A stretch of 64,000 nucleotides of DNA from Micromonospora sp. DSM 45708 (GCF_039566955.1 NZ_CP154796.1:5952001-6016000), one strand, 5' to 3'. Positions 8,590-17,033 are shown, numbered from the stretch's first letter. The notes: generated from the sequence alone by a model not told the origin. Made by a program: numbers and translations.

Positions 8590-10602
8590 TCACGAGACCC
8601 CTCCGTGTATCCGGGCGATCGTGCCGGTGGTGGAACGACCCTCGACGTAGGGGACGATCACGGTTCGACCACCCCAGGCCGCGACGGTGCCGGCCTCGAC
8701 CACGTCCTCGGCGCGGTAGTCGCCGCCCTTCACCCAGATGTCCGGGCGGACGACCTTGAGGATCTCCTCCGGCGTGTCCTCCCCGAACAGCACGACCGCG
8801 TCGACCGAGCTGAGCGACGCCAGCACCAGTGCCCGGTCCCGTTCCGGCATCACCGGTCGGGCCTCGCCCTTGAGCCGCCGCACCGAATCGTCGTCGTTGA
8901 GGCAGACCACCAGGCAGTCGCCGAGCCGGCGGGCCTGCGCCAGCATGGCGATGTGGCCGGCGTGGACCAGGTCGAAACATCCACCGGTGGCCACCACCGT
9001 GCCGCCCATGGTGCGGACCCGGGCGGTCAGGGCCACCACGTCGTCGGCGTCGAAGACCTGCTCGGCCGCCCGACCCGGTTCGCCCGCCGACGCCGGGTCG
9101 GTGACGGCGGAAGCGCCACCCGCGGCGACGAACTGCGCGGATACCGACACCGCCGAGGTGACCGCCGCCGAGGTGAAGGCCCGGTCGGCCAGTCGCATCG
9201 TCACCGCGACGGCGAACTGGTCACCGGCGCCGCACGTGTCGAGCGCGGTGACCGGGACGCCCGGCGCCACGAAGGGGGCGTCCTGGCGTGACTCCAGCAA
9301 CAGCGCACCGTCCGCGCCCCGCGTGATCACCACACCGGCGACCGGCCACCGCTCCAGCAGCGCCGCCGCCCGGTCGATGTCCTCGTTCGGCCCGGCCCCG
9401 GCGATCCCGGTGAACTGCTCCGCCTCACGGGAGTTCGGCGTCACCAGCCGCACCCCGGGCACCGGCGACGCGCCCCGCGGGTGCGGGTCCCACACCACCG
9501 GCGTGTCCGCCGCGACGTCGGTCAACGCGTCGCGCACCGACTCGTCCCACAGGACCCCGCGGCCGTAGTCGGACGCCAGCACCGCCGCCGCGCCGCGCAG
9601 CAGATCCCGTTCCCCGTCGGTCAGGCCACGGCGCAGCACGGCCTGCCGGTCGCTGGTCTGGCTGAGCATCAGCAGCGAGCGGCTCTGCGCGCGTACCCGG
9701 GACTTCACCGCCGTCGGGACGTCCGCGCCGAGGTCGACCACCCGGATGCCGCGCGCGCGGAGCAGGTCGCCGAGCTCGCGGCCCTCCGGGTCGGCCGACA
9801 GCGCGGTCACCAGCACGACCGGGCGGGAGCCCCGGGTGGCGAGCGTCGCCGCCAACCCCGCGCCGCCGGGCCGGGTCCGGACCTGGACGTCGTCGATCAC
9901 GGGTACGGGCGCCTCGGGCGAGAGCCGGCGTACGTCGCCCACGAGATCCCGGTCGAGCAGGGCGTCGCCCACCACGACGATCGGCGCGGGCTGCGTATCG
10001 TCCGGCGCCGTCCGGGCGGCGGGCACCGTCCTGGTGCACACGCCCAGGGCCACGTCCAACTCGGCGCAGATCAGGTGGACCGCGACCAGATGGCACTCCT
10101 GCACGGTCGCGGTGCTGGCGTCCGGTACGCACAGGACCTCGTCGCACAGTTCGGCGAGCGGGTTGGGCGTCGGACCGGTCATGCCCCAGACCAGCAGACC
10201 CACCGCGCGGGCCGCTCGTGCCGCGCGGAGGATGTTCTCGCTGCCGCCGGAGGTGGACATCAGGACGAGCACGTCACCGGGGCGCCCGTGCGCGTGGACC
10301 TGGCGGGCGAAGATCTCCTCGAAGCCGTAGTCGTTGGCGATCGCCGTGACACTCGACGACTCGGCGTGCAACGCGATGGCCGAGAAGGGTCTGCGGTCGT
10401 CACGCAACTTGCCCACCAGCTCGGCGGTGAGGTGCTGCGCCTCGGCCGCCGACCCGCCGTTCCCCGCCGCCAGCAGCCGCCCGCCCCGGCCCAGCACGTC
10501 CGCCAGTTTCCCGCCCCAACGCTCGATGAGTGCGTGGTCCAGACCGGCCAGCCGGTGCTGGAGCCGGGCGACGTGCTCGAATCCAGTCTCCATGCGCGTC
10601 AT
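8590..10602 (-). CDS. Fused GmhA-HldE: sedoheptulose-7-P isomerase, heptose kinase and adenylyltransferase
   Basis: One 670-residue chain holds three domains. Residues ~1-190 are a GmhA-type SIS isomerase (AAGNGGSAAEAQHL, then VLMSTSGGSENIL). Residues ~205-510 are a PfkB/HldE1 kinase (RRLSPEAPVPVID; GGAGLAATLATRG; the anion-hole motif DTCGAGDQFA). Residues ~535-665 are an HldE2 nucleotidyltransferase (GGCFDLVHAGHI; VKGGDY). The expected route is sedoheptulose-7-phosphate to D-glycero-D-manno-heptose-7-phosphate, then the 1,7-bisphosphate, then, after a phosphatase, ADP-heptose. In enteric bacteria GmhA and HldE are separate proteins. The ATG overlaps the upstream stop (ATGA). No GmhB phosphatase is visible nearby. 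Confidence 0.93.
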   Translation of the reverse strand: MTRMETGFEHVARLQHRLAGLDHALIERWGGKLADVLGRGGRLLAAGNGGSAAEAQHLTAELVGKLRDDRRPFSAIALHAESSSVTAIANDYGFEEIFARQVHAHGRPGDVLVLMSTSGGSENILRAARAARAVGLLVWGMTGPTPNPLAELCDEVLCVPDASTATVQECHLVAVHLICAELDVALGVCTRTVPAARTAPDDTQPAPIVVVGDALLDRDLVGDVRRLSPEAPVPVIDDVQVRTRPGGAGLAATLATRGSRPVVLVTALSADPEGRELGDLLRARGIRVVDLGADVPTAVKSRVRAQSRSLLMLSQTSDRQAVLRRGLTDGERDLLRGAAAVLASDYGRGVLWDESVRDALTDVAADTPVVWDPHPRGASPVPGVRLVTPNSREAEQFTGIAGAGPNEDIDRAAALLERWPVAGVVITRGADGALLLESRQDAPFVAPGVPVTALDTCGAGDQFAVAVTMRLADRAFTSAAVTSAVSVSAQFVAAGGASAVTDPASAGEPGRAAEQVFDADDVVALTARVRTMGGTVVATGGCFDLVHAGHIAMLAQARRLGDCLVVCLNDDDSVRRLKGEARPVMPERDRALVLASLSSVDAVVLFGEDTPEEILKVVRPDIWVKGGDYRAEDVVEAGTVAAWGGRTVIVPYVEGRSTTGTIARIHGGVS

Positions 10603-11078
10603 GCACTTCCCTCGGTCGACGTGCGCGCCGCTTCGACACCCGCGGCGCGGATTTCCGTGATCGTCAGCACCTCACCCGGTGCGCCGGACGCATGCCGCAC
10701 CTCACCGCAGAAGACCGTGCACCCGCCGGCCGAACACGAGGCGGTGATCACCAGCTCCAGGACACCCGTCGCGGCGGTCAGCACCGGTGCGCCGAGCGCG
10801 CCGGGAGCCCACTGGACTGCCGCGAACCGGTCGACGTCGCCGGCGAAGACCTGCGCGGTGGTGAGGTCGGTGGCCGCCAGCACGTGCAGCACCGCCACCC
10901 CGCTCGCCGCCACCGCACGTTCGGTGCGCCCGCCGGTGGTCAGCGCGAAGGCCACCACACCGGCGGCGTAGCCCACCGGCATGACCGACCCGACCAGGCA
11001 GCCTCTCGGCGCGGTGTCCCGGCTGGTCACCACCACACAACTGGTGAGCAGCGCGTCGACGACCGCGTCCGCGCTCAA
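10599..11078 (-). CDS. Flavin reductase-like (FMN-binding split barrel) protein
   Basis: A 159-residue protein with the DIM6/NTAB flavin-reductase look: SCVVVTSRD, then GSVMPVGYAAGVVAFAL and repeated LTTAQVFAG / CTVFCGEV strands. Such proteins reduce FMN/FAD for a partner monooxygenase or bind flavin themselves; no partner monooxygenase is in the window. The start is taken as TTG at 11078, overlapping the SIS gene stop in a TTGA arrangement, because the homologous part begins there and the open frame upstream is only a shadow. It ends with an ATGA overlap into the GmhA-HldE gene. Confidence 0.72.
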   Translation of the reverse strand: MSADAVVDALLTSCVVVTSRDTAPRGCLVGSVMPVGYAAGVVAFALTTGGRTERAVAASGVAVLHVLAATDLTTAQVFAGDVDRFAAVQWAPGALGAPVLTAATGVLELVITASCSAGGCTVFCGEVRHASGAPGEVLTITEIRAAGVEAARTSTEGSA

Positions 11079-12076
11079 CCCACGCCCCCGATCAGATCCG
11101 GCACGAGCTCGATCACCCTGGCTCTGAACAGCGCGTTGCCGCCGGCCCACACCTCCGGGTTGCCGGGATCGACACCCGCCTCGGCGGCGCGGTTGGCGAG
11201 GAAGGCGGCGCTGGGCACCAGCAACTCCACCGGCGCCCACTCGTCGGAGCCGCCGGCCTGCCAGGTGGCCACCTCGACCCCGGGCGGCAACGACTCGACG
11301 GTGCGTCGGACGACCGGCGCCCATCGTTTCTCCGCCAGGACGAGCACGCTCGAGACGTGCGCGTTGCGGTACAGGCCGACGTGTCTGCCATGGCCGAGGT
11401 TGCGCAGGTCGGTGCTGGTGACCACGCCCAGCCCGGCCTCCGACACCCGGGCCTCGAGGTCGACGGCGACGTTGCGCAGCCCCGGCGTGTAGAGGCAGAG
11501 AAGACGCTGACGGGTGAGGTCCGCCGACGCCCGCAACCGGCCGTCCACCAGCCAGCGCGCCAGGACCGCCGCCGGCTCCGGCGCGCCGTCACCGACGCCC
11601 AGCACCGTCAGCGCGCCCAGACTCAGGCTGAGGATGGAGTTGGTGGCGATCCAGCCGTCGCGGCCCGGCCTCGGGCAGGAGACCACCACGACGTTCTCCC
11701 CGGCCAGCTCCCGCAGGTCCGCGGCCGGGCGGTTGGACAGCACCACCGCGCACGAGCTGACCTCCGCGGCCCGCTCCAGGGCGAGCAGGGCATCCGGGTG
11801 GCTCATGCTGTCGGAGATGACGAACACCGTGCGGTAGGGGACGCGGGAGAGCGCGAAGTCGACGGGGGTGAGCACGGCAGCCGGCTGTCGCCAACGCCGT
11901 TCGTAGACCGACGCGGCGAGATGGGCGACCGCGAGCGAGCCGCCGGAGGCGACGAACGCGGCCGGCCCACCGAGCCGTGCGGTCAGCTCGGCGAGGTCGT
12001 CGTCGGCATGCCAACGTTCCCACGCCTGCCAGGTGTCGCCGAGTGCGGCGATCTCCTCAACGTACGTACGATCCAC
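11075..12076 (-). CDS. SIS-domain phosphosugar-binding protein
   Basis: A 333-residue protein that looks like a double SIS (sugar isomerase) domain, as in the isomerase half of GlmS or AgaS-type enzymes. FVASGGSLAVAHLAAS near residue 40 is the first phosphosugar-binding loop, and VFVISDSMSHPDALLALERA corresponds to the second (usually SxSGxTxET). The usual TxxT residues are altered, so binding or a changed isomerase chemistry is possible. GTG at 12076 is preceded by AGGAG. It lies 10 nt after the Cys-rich protein gene and overlaps the flavin reductase by 4 nt. It is a second SIS protein beside the GmhA domain, suggesting another phosphosugar step. Confidence 0.8.
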   Translation of the reverse strand: MDRTYVEEIAALGDTWQAWERWHADDDLAELTARLGGPAAFVASGGSLAVAHLAASVYERRWRQPAAVLTPVDFALSRVPYRTVFVISDSMSHPDALLALERAAEVSSCAVVLSNRPAADLRELAGENVVVVSCPRPGRDGWIATNSILSLSLGALTVLGVGDGAPEPAAVLARWLVDGRLRASADLTRQRLLCLYTPGLRNVAVDLEARVSEAGLGVVTSTDLRNLGHGRHVGLYRNAHVSSVLVLAEKRWAPVVRRTVESLPPGVEVATWQAGGSDEWAPVELLVPSAAFLANRAAEAGVDPGNPEVWAGGNALFRARVIELVPDLIGGVG

Positions 12077-12086
12077 CGGTCACTCC

Positions 12087-12926
12087 TCAGTGCGCGCGAG
12101 CGTCGTCGACGTCGACGGTGCGGTCGGGTCGCAGCCCGTGGGTGAGCGCGAGCCTGGCCAAGAGTTGGAACCCCGCGTCGGGGGGACCGGCGAACTCACC
12201 GGTGAGCCACGGACGGTAGCCATGGTCGTAGCGGCTGGCGAAGATCCGCGGGGACAGTCGGAACCTCATCGGGCGGCCGACGGCCTTGGCGGCGTAGTAG
12301 GTGTCGAAGCAGGTCGCGCAGTCGCCGCACCAGGCGTCCGCCGCCCGGCCGCATCCTTCGAGCTGGTGCTCCGCGCCGGGGGGCAGAGCCGCCACCAGTT
12401 GGTCACGGGTGAGTTCCGCGCACACGGTCCGCACCTGGGTGGTCGGATGGAACTCGTTCCAGCGTGCGAGGAACTCCAGGTCCGCGTCGAGGTCGGCCGG
12501 GCCGGGCGGCCCCGCGGGAGGGGCCAGAGCGGCCCGCCGGTGCACGCCCACGTACGCACACGACGCGCCCCGACGCGCCGACCGCACCGCGAGGCCGAAC
12601 AGCAGCGGCACCGCGTCGTCCGCCGCGCCCTCGTGACGCAGCGTGGTGGGCGACAGGTGACCCACGACGAGATCCGTGTAGGCCGACGCGAGCCCGTTCG
12701 ACCGCCACTGGGCGATCTCACCGGTGGCGGCGGGGAAGGTCGCACCCGCCGGGGGTACGACCCTGATCTGCGCCTGGCCGCCCCGCAGCCATCCGGCGTA
12801 CCAGGTCCAGAAGGGGACGTTGGCGTCGGCGGGAACCTCAAGGACGACGGGCCCGGGTGTGGTGAGCGTCCGCCTCAACCCGAGGTAGGTGCCCGCCAGG
12901 TCCGGCCCGGCCACCGTCACCTCCAT
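12087..12926 (-). CDS. Unrecognised Cys-rich protein, possibly a degenerate PP-loop/QueC-like enzyme
   Basis: A 279-residue protein that I cannot place with confidence. The C-terminal third has a cysteine cluster, EGCGRAADAWCGDCATCF, whose C...WC-x2-C-x2-C spacing resembles the zinc-binding tail of QueC and the WCxxCxKC pattern of MurL-type proteins, both PP-loop ATPase relatives. At residues 76-81 SNGLAS has the spacing of the PP-loop SGGxDS but lacks the Asp and one Gly. It could be an inactive or changed PP-loop enzyme, or an unrelated zinc protein. The ATG at 12926 lies inside the end of the TIM-barrel gene (10-nt overlap). It belongs to the operon with the GTP cyclohydrolase II homologue. 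Confidence 0.6.
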   Translation of the reverse strand: MEVTVAGPDLAGTYLGLRRTLTTPGPVVLEVPADANVPFWTWYAGWLRGGQAQIRVVPPAGATFPAATGEIAQWRSNGLASAYTDLVVGHLSPTTLRHEGAADDAVPLLFGLAVRSARRGASCAYVGVHRRAALAPPAGPPGPADLDADLEFLARWNEFHPTTQVRTVCAELTRDQLVAALPPGAEHQLEGCGRAADAWCGDCATCFDTYYAAKAVGRPMRFRLSPRIFASRYDHGYRPWLTGEFAGPPDAGFQLLARLALTHGLRPDRTVDVDDARAH

Positions 12927-13783
12927 CGCTCGTCCCCGAGGTAGGCGACGCCGGCCCGCAACTGGTCGACGAGGAGTTCCGGCTGGCAGTGCGGCTCCAG
13001 GGTGAGCGGCCCGGTGTAGCCGACCCGGTCCAGCTCGTGGAGCACGTCCGTCCACGGCACCTCGCCGGTGCCCAGCTCGGTGGTCTGGAAGGCGGTGGAG
13101 CCGTCGGTGTAGGTGTGCCAACCCGACTCGGCGCCCGGCCGCTGCCCACCGATCTCGATCACGTCCTTCACGTGCACGTACCCGACGTACGGCGCCAGCA
13201 GCGCCGCGGCTCTCCCCGGGTCCTCGCCGGCGCAGCGGAAGTTGGCCGCGTCGAAGTTGAGCCGGAGCGCCGGGTGATCCACCACCGTCATCAGGTGAGC
13301 CAGCGACGACGCTCGTCGGGAGATGTCGTGGTGCTCCGGGTCGTGGCCGAACCCGTCGAACTCGTTCTCCAGCACGACCAGCACACCGGCCTCCGCGGCC
13401 TGGTCCAGCAGCGGGGCGACCAGCCGGGCGTAGCGGTCGGCGGCGCGGCGGTCGTCGCCGTCCCCGCCGTGGCCGAAGTAGGTGTTGACCCGGACGGCGC
13501 CGAGCAGCCGCGCGATGCGGATGCTCGACGAGATGAGGGCCCGCCCCTCGCCGGTCTCCTCGCCGTGCAGGTAGCTCGGGGTGGACACGCAGGCCGTGCG
13601 CAGCCCGGCCGCGTCCAGGGCGGCGCGCACGTCAGCCGCGTCGTCCTCGGTCACCTGCCACGGCGACCACAGTTCGAGCGCGTCGATGCCCAGGTCCCGC
13701 AGCACCCGCAGGTGGTCGACCCGGCCGAGCAGCGGGCCCGTGCCGAAGAACTCCGGGGCGGCGACGGCAAGCTCACGGGACAT
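12917..13783 (-). CDS. Sugar phosphate isomerase/epimerase (xylose-isomerase-like TIM barrel)
   Basis: A 288-residue member of the AP-endonuclease-2/xylose-isomerase-like TIM-barrel family. Metal-ligand positions are seen in LVVLENEFDGFGHDPEHHD, in LNFDAANF, in YVHVKDV and in the C-terminal TLEPHCQPE. These enzymes use a divalent metal to isomerise, epimerise or dehydrate sugars and inositols. The start has GAGGAGGG 7 nt upstream and overlaps the GT9 gene by 11 nt. In this operon it probably acts on a sugar intermediate of the heptose-derived product; the exact substrate is unknown. Confidence 0.85.
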   Translation of the reverse strand: MSRELAVAAPEFFGTGPLLGRVDHLRVLRDLGIDALELWSPWQVTEDDAADVRAALDAAGLRTACVSTPSYLHGEETGEGRALISSSIRIARLLGAVRVNTYFGHGGDGDDRRAADRYARLVAPLLDQAAEAGVLVVLENEFDGFGHDPEHHDISRRASSLAHLMTVVDHPALRLNFDAANFRCAGEDPGRAAALLAPYVGYVHVKDVIEIGGQRPGAESGWHTYTDGSTAFQTTELGTGEVPWTDVLHELDRVGYTGPLTLEPHCQPELLVDQLRAGVAYLGDERWR

Positions 13784-14819
13784 CGCGATCCCTCCTCGAT
13801 GCGGACAGGACGGTACGGACAGCGGCCCCCACCTGGGCGGCGGTCAGATCGAGATGGCACGGCGCGACGCAGTGGTCGTAGTGCCGGGTGCAGTTGCCCT
13901 GGGCCGGACGCTGGTTCGGGCAGCGGGCGCCGATCGCGCTCTGCACCGCGACACCCCCGGGTGACCGCGGGGCCCACACGTCCGCGACGGTCGACAGGAA
14001 CACCGACACCACCGGCGTGCCGCAGGCGGCGGCCAGGTGGCCGACGCCGGTGTCGTTGGCGACCAGCACGGACAGCGCCGCCAGCCGCGCCGTCAACTCG
14101 CGTACCCCGGTGGCGGGGGCGAGCGTCAACCGCTCCGCCGGCACCACCCGCCCGAGCCGTTCCGCGAGCGCCAACGCCTCGGCCCACTCCTCGCCGCCCG
14201 CACCGCCGAGGATCACGAAGGACACCTGGTCCGACGCCAACTCGCCGGCCAGCTCCACCCACCGGTCGATCGGCCAACGCTTGGTGGGGGCGCTGGCGCT
14301 GCTGAAGAACCCGATCACCGGGTGTACGGGGGGTGATCCGGCCAGCCACTGGTCCTCGACGGGCGCGACGGTGAGCCCCGCCGAGGCGAGCACCGCCCGC
14401 ATCCGTTCGTGGACATGCAGCCGACCGACGTCGGGAACGTCGTAGAGGTCGTGCCATCGCACCTCCGGGCCGTTCTCCCGGCACCAGGCCCGAAATTGCG
14501 GGAAGCGCGGATCGACGGTGAGGTCCGGGTTGCGAAAGTTGACGATGGTGTCGATGCGATGCAGTTCGATGACCCGCGTCATGTGCCGCCAGTCCGCCGG
14601 ATCGAATCGGCGCCAGTGCGACGGCGTCAGTTCCAGGATGCCGCGCAGGTCGCTCGCCGCCCTCAGGTGTTCGTCCCGCAGAATCGCATTCTGCGGATAC
14701 GTGTAGCGAATACCAGGATTCGCCGCCTCCAGTCCGCGCAGCACGGGGACCGCCAGACACGCGCTTCCCAGCCCGGTGAAGTCGATGACGAACAGCCTGC
14801 GGGTGGGGTCAGCCGACAA
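13773..14819 (-). CDS. GT9-family glycosyltransferase (ADP-heptose:acceptor heptosyltransferase-like)
   Basis: A 348-residue GT-B glycosyltransferase of CAZy family 9, which holds LPS heptosyltransferases and the BlmE-type enzymes of bleomycin-like clusters. The donor-binding half shows PTKRWPIDRWVELAG, FVILGGAGG and the hallmark NDTGVGHLAAACGTPVV followed by FLST and W.P. A C-terminal CPNQRPAQGNC and CVAPCH stretch adds four cysteines. The donor is likely the ADP-heptose made by the fusion enzyme. The best start is a TTG at 14819 that overlaps the cyclohydrolase gene by 11 nt; there is no strong ribosome-binding site, consistent with translational coupling. Confidence 0.9.
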   Translation of the reverse strand: MSADPTRRLFVIDFTGLGSACLAVPVLRGLEAANPGIRYTYPQNAILRDEHLRAASDLRGILELTPSHWRRFDPADWRHMTRVIELHRIDTIVNFRNPDLTVDPRFPQFRAWCRENGPEVRWHDLYDVPDVGRLHVHERMRAVLASAGLTVAPVEDQWLAGSPPVHPVIGFFSSASAPTKRWPIDRWVELAGELASDQVSFVILGGAGGEEWAEALALAERLGRVVPAERLTLAPATGVRELTARLAALSVLVANDTGVGHLAAACGTPVVSVFLSTVADVWAPRSPGGVAVQSAIGARCPNQRPAQGNCTRHYDHCVAPCHLDLTAAQVGAAVRTVLSASRRDRDVP

Positions 14820-15411
14820 AGCGAATCTTGTCGAAGTCGAGAGCGTGCTTGCCCTCCTCGTGCTTCATGAGGAGATAGTCGTACGCCCGCTTGCTCACCT
14901 GGTAGGACAAGGCGATCTGCTCGTCGATCACATAGCCGAACCCCTCCAGCGCCTGACGCTTGGTGGGATTGTTGGACAGCAGCGTGACATGTTGGGCCAG
15001 CCCCAGGTCCGTGAGCGCGACCTGGGCCAGCCGGTAGTCGCGGACGTCGCGGGACAGTCCGAGCTTCGCGTAGGCCTGGTAGGAGTTGATGCCCTCGACG
15101 CGTTGCAGCTCCATGCCACTGATCTTGGTGTCCAGGCCGGCGCCGCGACCCTCCTGGTAGAGGTAGACCACGACGCCGGCACCCCGCCTCGCGACCTCCT
15201 GCATCGCGGTCGCCAACTGCGGGCCGCAGTCACAGTCGCACGCCCCCAGCGCCTCGCCGAAGAGGCAGGAGGAGTGCAGGCGCACGGCGGCGCCGTCGCG
15301 TGAGAGCTCCCCCAGCGAGATCGACACGCAGCGCTCCGGACCGTCCACGCCGTGCGTGGAGACGTTGAACGTGCCATGTGCCGTTTCGAGCACGGTGCTG
15401 GCCAGAATCAC
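14809..15411 (-). CDS. GTP cyclohydrolase II homologue with Tyr-to-Met change
   Basis: A 200-residue protein of the RibA/GCH II family. The zinc ligands are C49, C60 and C62 (HSSC...CDCG), and YQEGRGAGL (85-93) is the substrate loop, although the usual RQEGR starts with Tyr instead of Arg. By alignment with E. coli RibA (KIRAYALQ, catalytic Tyr105) this protein has KISGMELQ, so Met100 replaces the Tyr. In a Streptomyces coelicolor homologue a Met at this site is reported, as I recall, to give the formylated pyrimidine (FAPy) instead of the fully hydrolysed product. It heads a seven-gene operon and is probably not the housekeeping riboflavin enzyme. GTG start after AGGGGGAC. Confidence 0.9.
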   Translation of the reverse strand: MILASTVLETAHGTFNVSTHGVDGPERCVSISLGELSRDGAAVRLHSSCLFGEALGACDCDCGPQLATAMQEVARRGAGVVVYLYQEGRGAGLDTKISGMELQRVEGINSYQAYAKLGLSRDVRDYRLAQVALTDLGLAQHVTLLSNNPTKRQALEGFGYVIDEQIALSYQVSKRAYDYLLMKHEEGKHALDFDKIRFVG

Positions 15412-15473
15412 AGCTTGTCCCCCTAGGTGTGGTTGCCCATCAGCGGTCGGCCGAACGCGGATCGAATCGGTTC

Positions 15474-15878
15474 TCAGGTGCGGCGATCGGCGAAGTCGTT
15501 CAACTCCACCAGATGTTCGTCAGGATCCAGAACGAAGGCCACTGTCTCGCCCCCGATCCGCCACGGTTCACGCGCCACCCGGTAACCAAGCGCACGCACG
15601 TGTTCGACCATCGTGTGGACGTCATCGACCGCGAATGCCAGGTGCTCCGTCGCGCTCGGGCGCGGCACCAGCCCCGCCTCGCACCACAGTTCGACACCGG
15701 GTGGCCGGCCGCCGGGCCCGAGCTGAAGGATCACTCCATTGTCGATCTCATATCTGACAATGCGATCCAAGCCCAGCGCCTCGACGTAAAACCGCTCGGC
15801 GCGGTCAATGTCTGCGACGTCGACCCGCAGATGGTCGAGGCGAACTTCCACCACGAAATCCCCCTCGGACTCAGCCAC
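15474..15878 (-). CDS. VOC-superfamily protein, paralogue of the one at 2411
   Basis: A 134-residue vicinal-oxygen-chelate protein. RLDHLRVDVADIDRAERFY opens the first module and FVLDPDEHLVEL closes the second. It shares with the protein at 2411-2779 the order DNGVI...GPGGRPPGVEL, TEHLAF.VDD and GYRVAREPW.IG.ETVAFVLDPD, so the two are clear paralogues. The metal-ligand His near LDHL is present here but is Arg-Leu-Asp in the other copy. GTG start at 15878 with only a weak ribosome-binding site. It stands alone between the cyclohydrolase operon and the LuxR gene. Confidence 0.88.
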   Translation of the reverse strand: MAESEGDFVVEVRLDHLRVDVADIDRAERFYVEALGLDRIVRYEIDNGVILQLGPGGRPPGVELWCEAGLVPRPSATEHLAFAVDDVHTMVEHVRALGYRVAREPWRIGGETVAFVLDPDEHLVELNDFADRRT

Positions 15879-16001
15879 CCTGCCAGGACAATCCTCACGA
15901 ACGGCCGTCGATGCGTCCAGAGTGAGCAGACGTCACCATGCTGCACTGCCTAAATATGCCGACCGGCGCGGTTCGCGACTGCTGTCGCACCGCCGCCCGG
16001 A

Positions 16002-17033
16002 TCACGACGACAGCCGGCACTCCCGCTCCGACGCGTCACCGAGGAGGTACCCCGCCTGGAACCGACTCTGCGCACCGGCCTCGTGCAGGATCCGGGCGAC
16101 GTACTTTCGACACGTCCGCACGGAGATCCCGACGCGACGGGCGATCGTCTCGTCCCGCGCGCCCTGCACGAGCAGTTCCAGGATCCGGCGCTTGACCTCG
16201 TCGCCGTCGGTCGGCTCCGGTGTCCGGTCGTCGGTCAGCCGCGCCGCCGCCGACCAGTGCTGCTCGAACGCGCCACACAGCACCTCCAACACGGTCGCCT
16301 GACGCACCACGACGACCGCCTCGCCGGCGTCGGCGGCCACCGTCGGGATGAACGCGGCCTGCTCGTGGAGGATCGCCACCGCGCCCGCGACCTCGGGCAC
16401 GAGACGTGCCTCGTAGCCGGCTTCGACGGCGCAGGCGCGCAGCGCCTGTTCGTCCCGGCCCGACGCGCCGGCCCCGTAGACCACACGGAGGGTCACGCCC
16501 CGCTCGGACAGCGCCGGCGCCTCAGCGATCATCTGGTCGAGCAGTCCGCCGAACCGGGTGGGCCCGGGATGCAGCAGGGAGACCTCCGCCACGTCGGCGT
16601 TCACGATCTCGCTGATGATGAAGTTGACCCCGGCGTCCTCGGGGATCGCCAGCACGCCCGCGCCGGTGCGGCGCAGCTGCCGTTCCCGGTGATGGTGGTA
16701 CACGGACGTCAGCTTGCTGAAGTTCTCCCGCATCCGGTCGGCCTCCGCGCGCAGGCGGACGATCTGTCGCTCCAACGGGTCGACCACATCCGTGGCGGCC
16801 ACGTCCGGTCGCACCGCGCTCAGGCCGCCGGTGGCGTCGACCCGCAGCAGGCGCAACCGGCGCATCCGTTCCAGACACTCCTCGAAGCGCTCCTCGCTGA
16901 GCCGGAGCTCGGCGCGCAGCGCTCCGAGGTCGGTCACCACCCCGCCGTCGAGCACCGACCGGTAGAGCAGCCAGTCCAGGTCGTCCGGCGCGGACAACTC
17001 ATACAAATCATTCGACTCATACTCGACATCCAT
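16002..17033 (-). CDS. LuxR-type transcriptional regulator with N-terminal TrmB-like helix-turn-helix
   Basis: A 343-residue regulator. The C-terminal ~65 residues form a LuxR/GerE helix-turn-helix (EVKRRILELLVQGARDETIA, then RRVGISVRTCRKYVARI). The N-terminal 75 residues look like a TrmB-type winged helix followed by a short coiled coil (about 88-120), and the middle resembles a sensor domain of the kind found in actinomycete cluster-situated regulators. ATG at 17033 follows GGGGG; a TTG four codons earlier is also possible. It is the only obvious dedicated regulator in the sugar cluster and is the likely pathway switch; its target sites are not recognisable by eye. Confidence 0.85.
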   Translation of the reverse strand: MDVEYESNDLYELSAPDDLDWLLYRSVLDGGVVTDLGALRAELRLSEERFEECLERMRRLRLLRVDATGGLSAVRPDVAATDVVDPLERQIVRLRAEADRMRENFSKLTSVYHHHRERQLRRTGAGVLAIPEDAGVNFIISEIVNADVAEVSLLHPGPTRFGGLLDQMIAEAPALSERGVTLRVVYGAGASGRDEQALRACAVEAGYEARLVPEVAGAVAILHEQAAFIPTVAADAGEAVVVVRQATVLEVLCGAFEQHWSAAARLTDDRTPEPTDGDEVKRRILELLVQGARDETIARRVGISVRTCRKYVARILHEAGAQSRFQAGYLLGDASERECRLSS

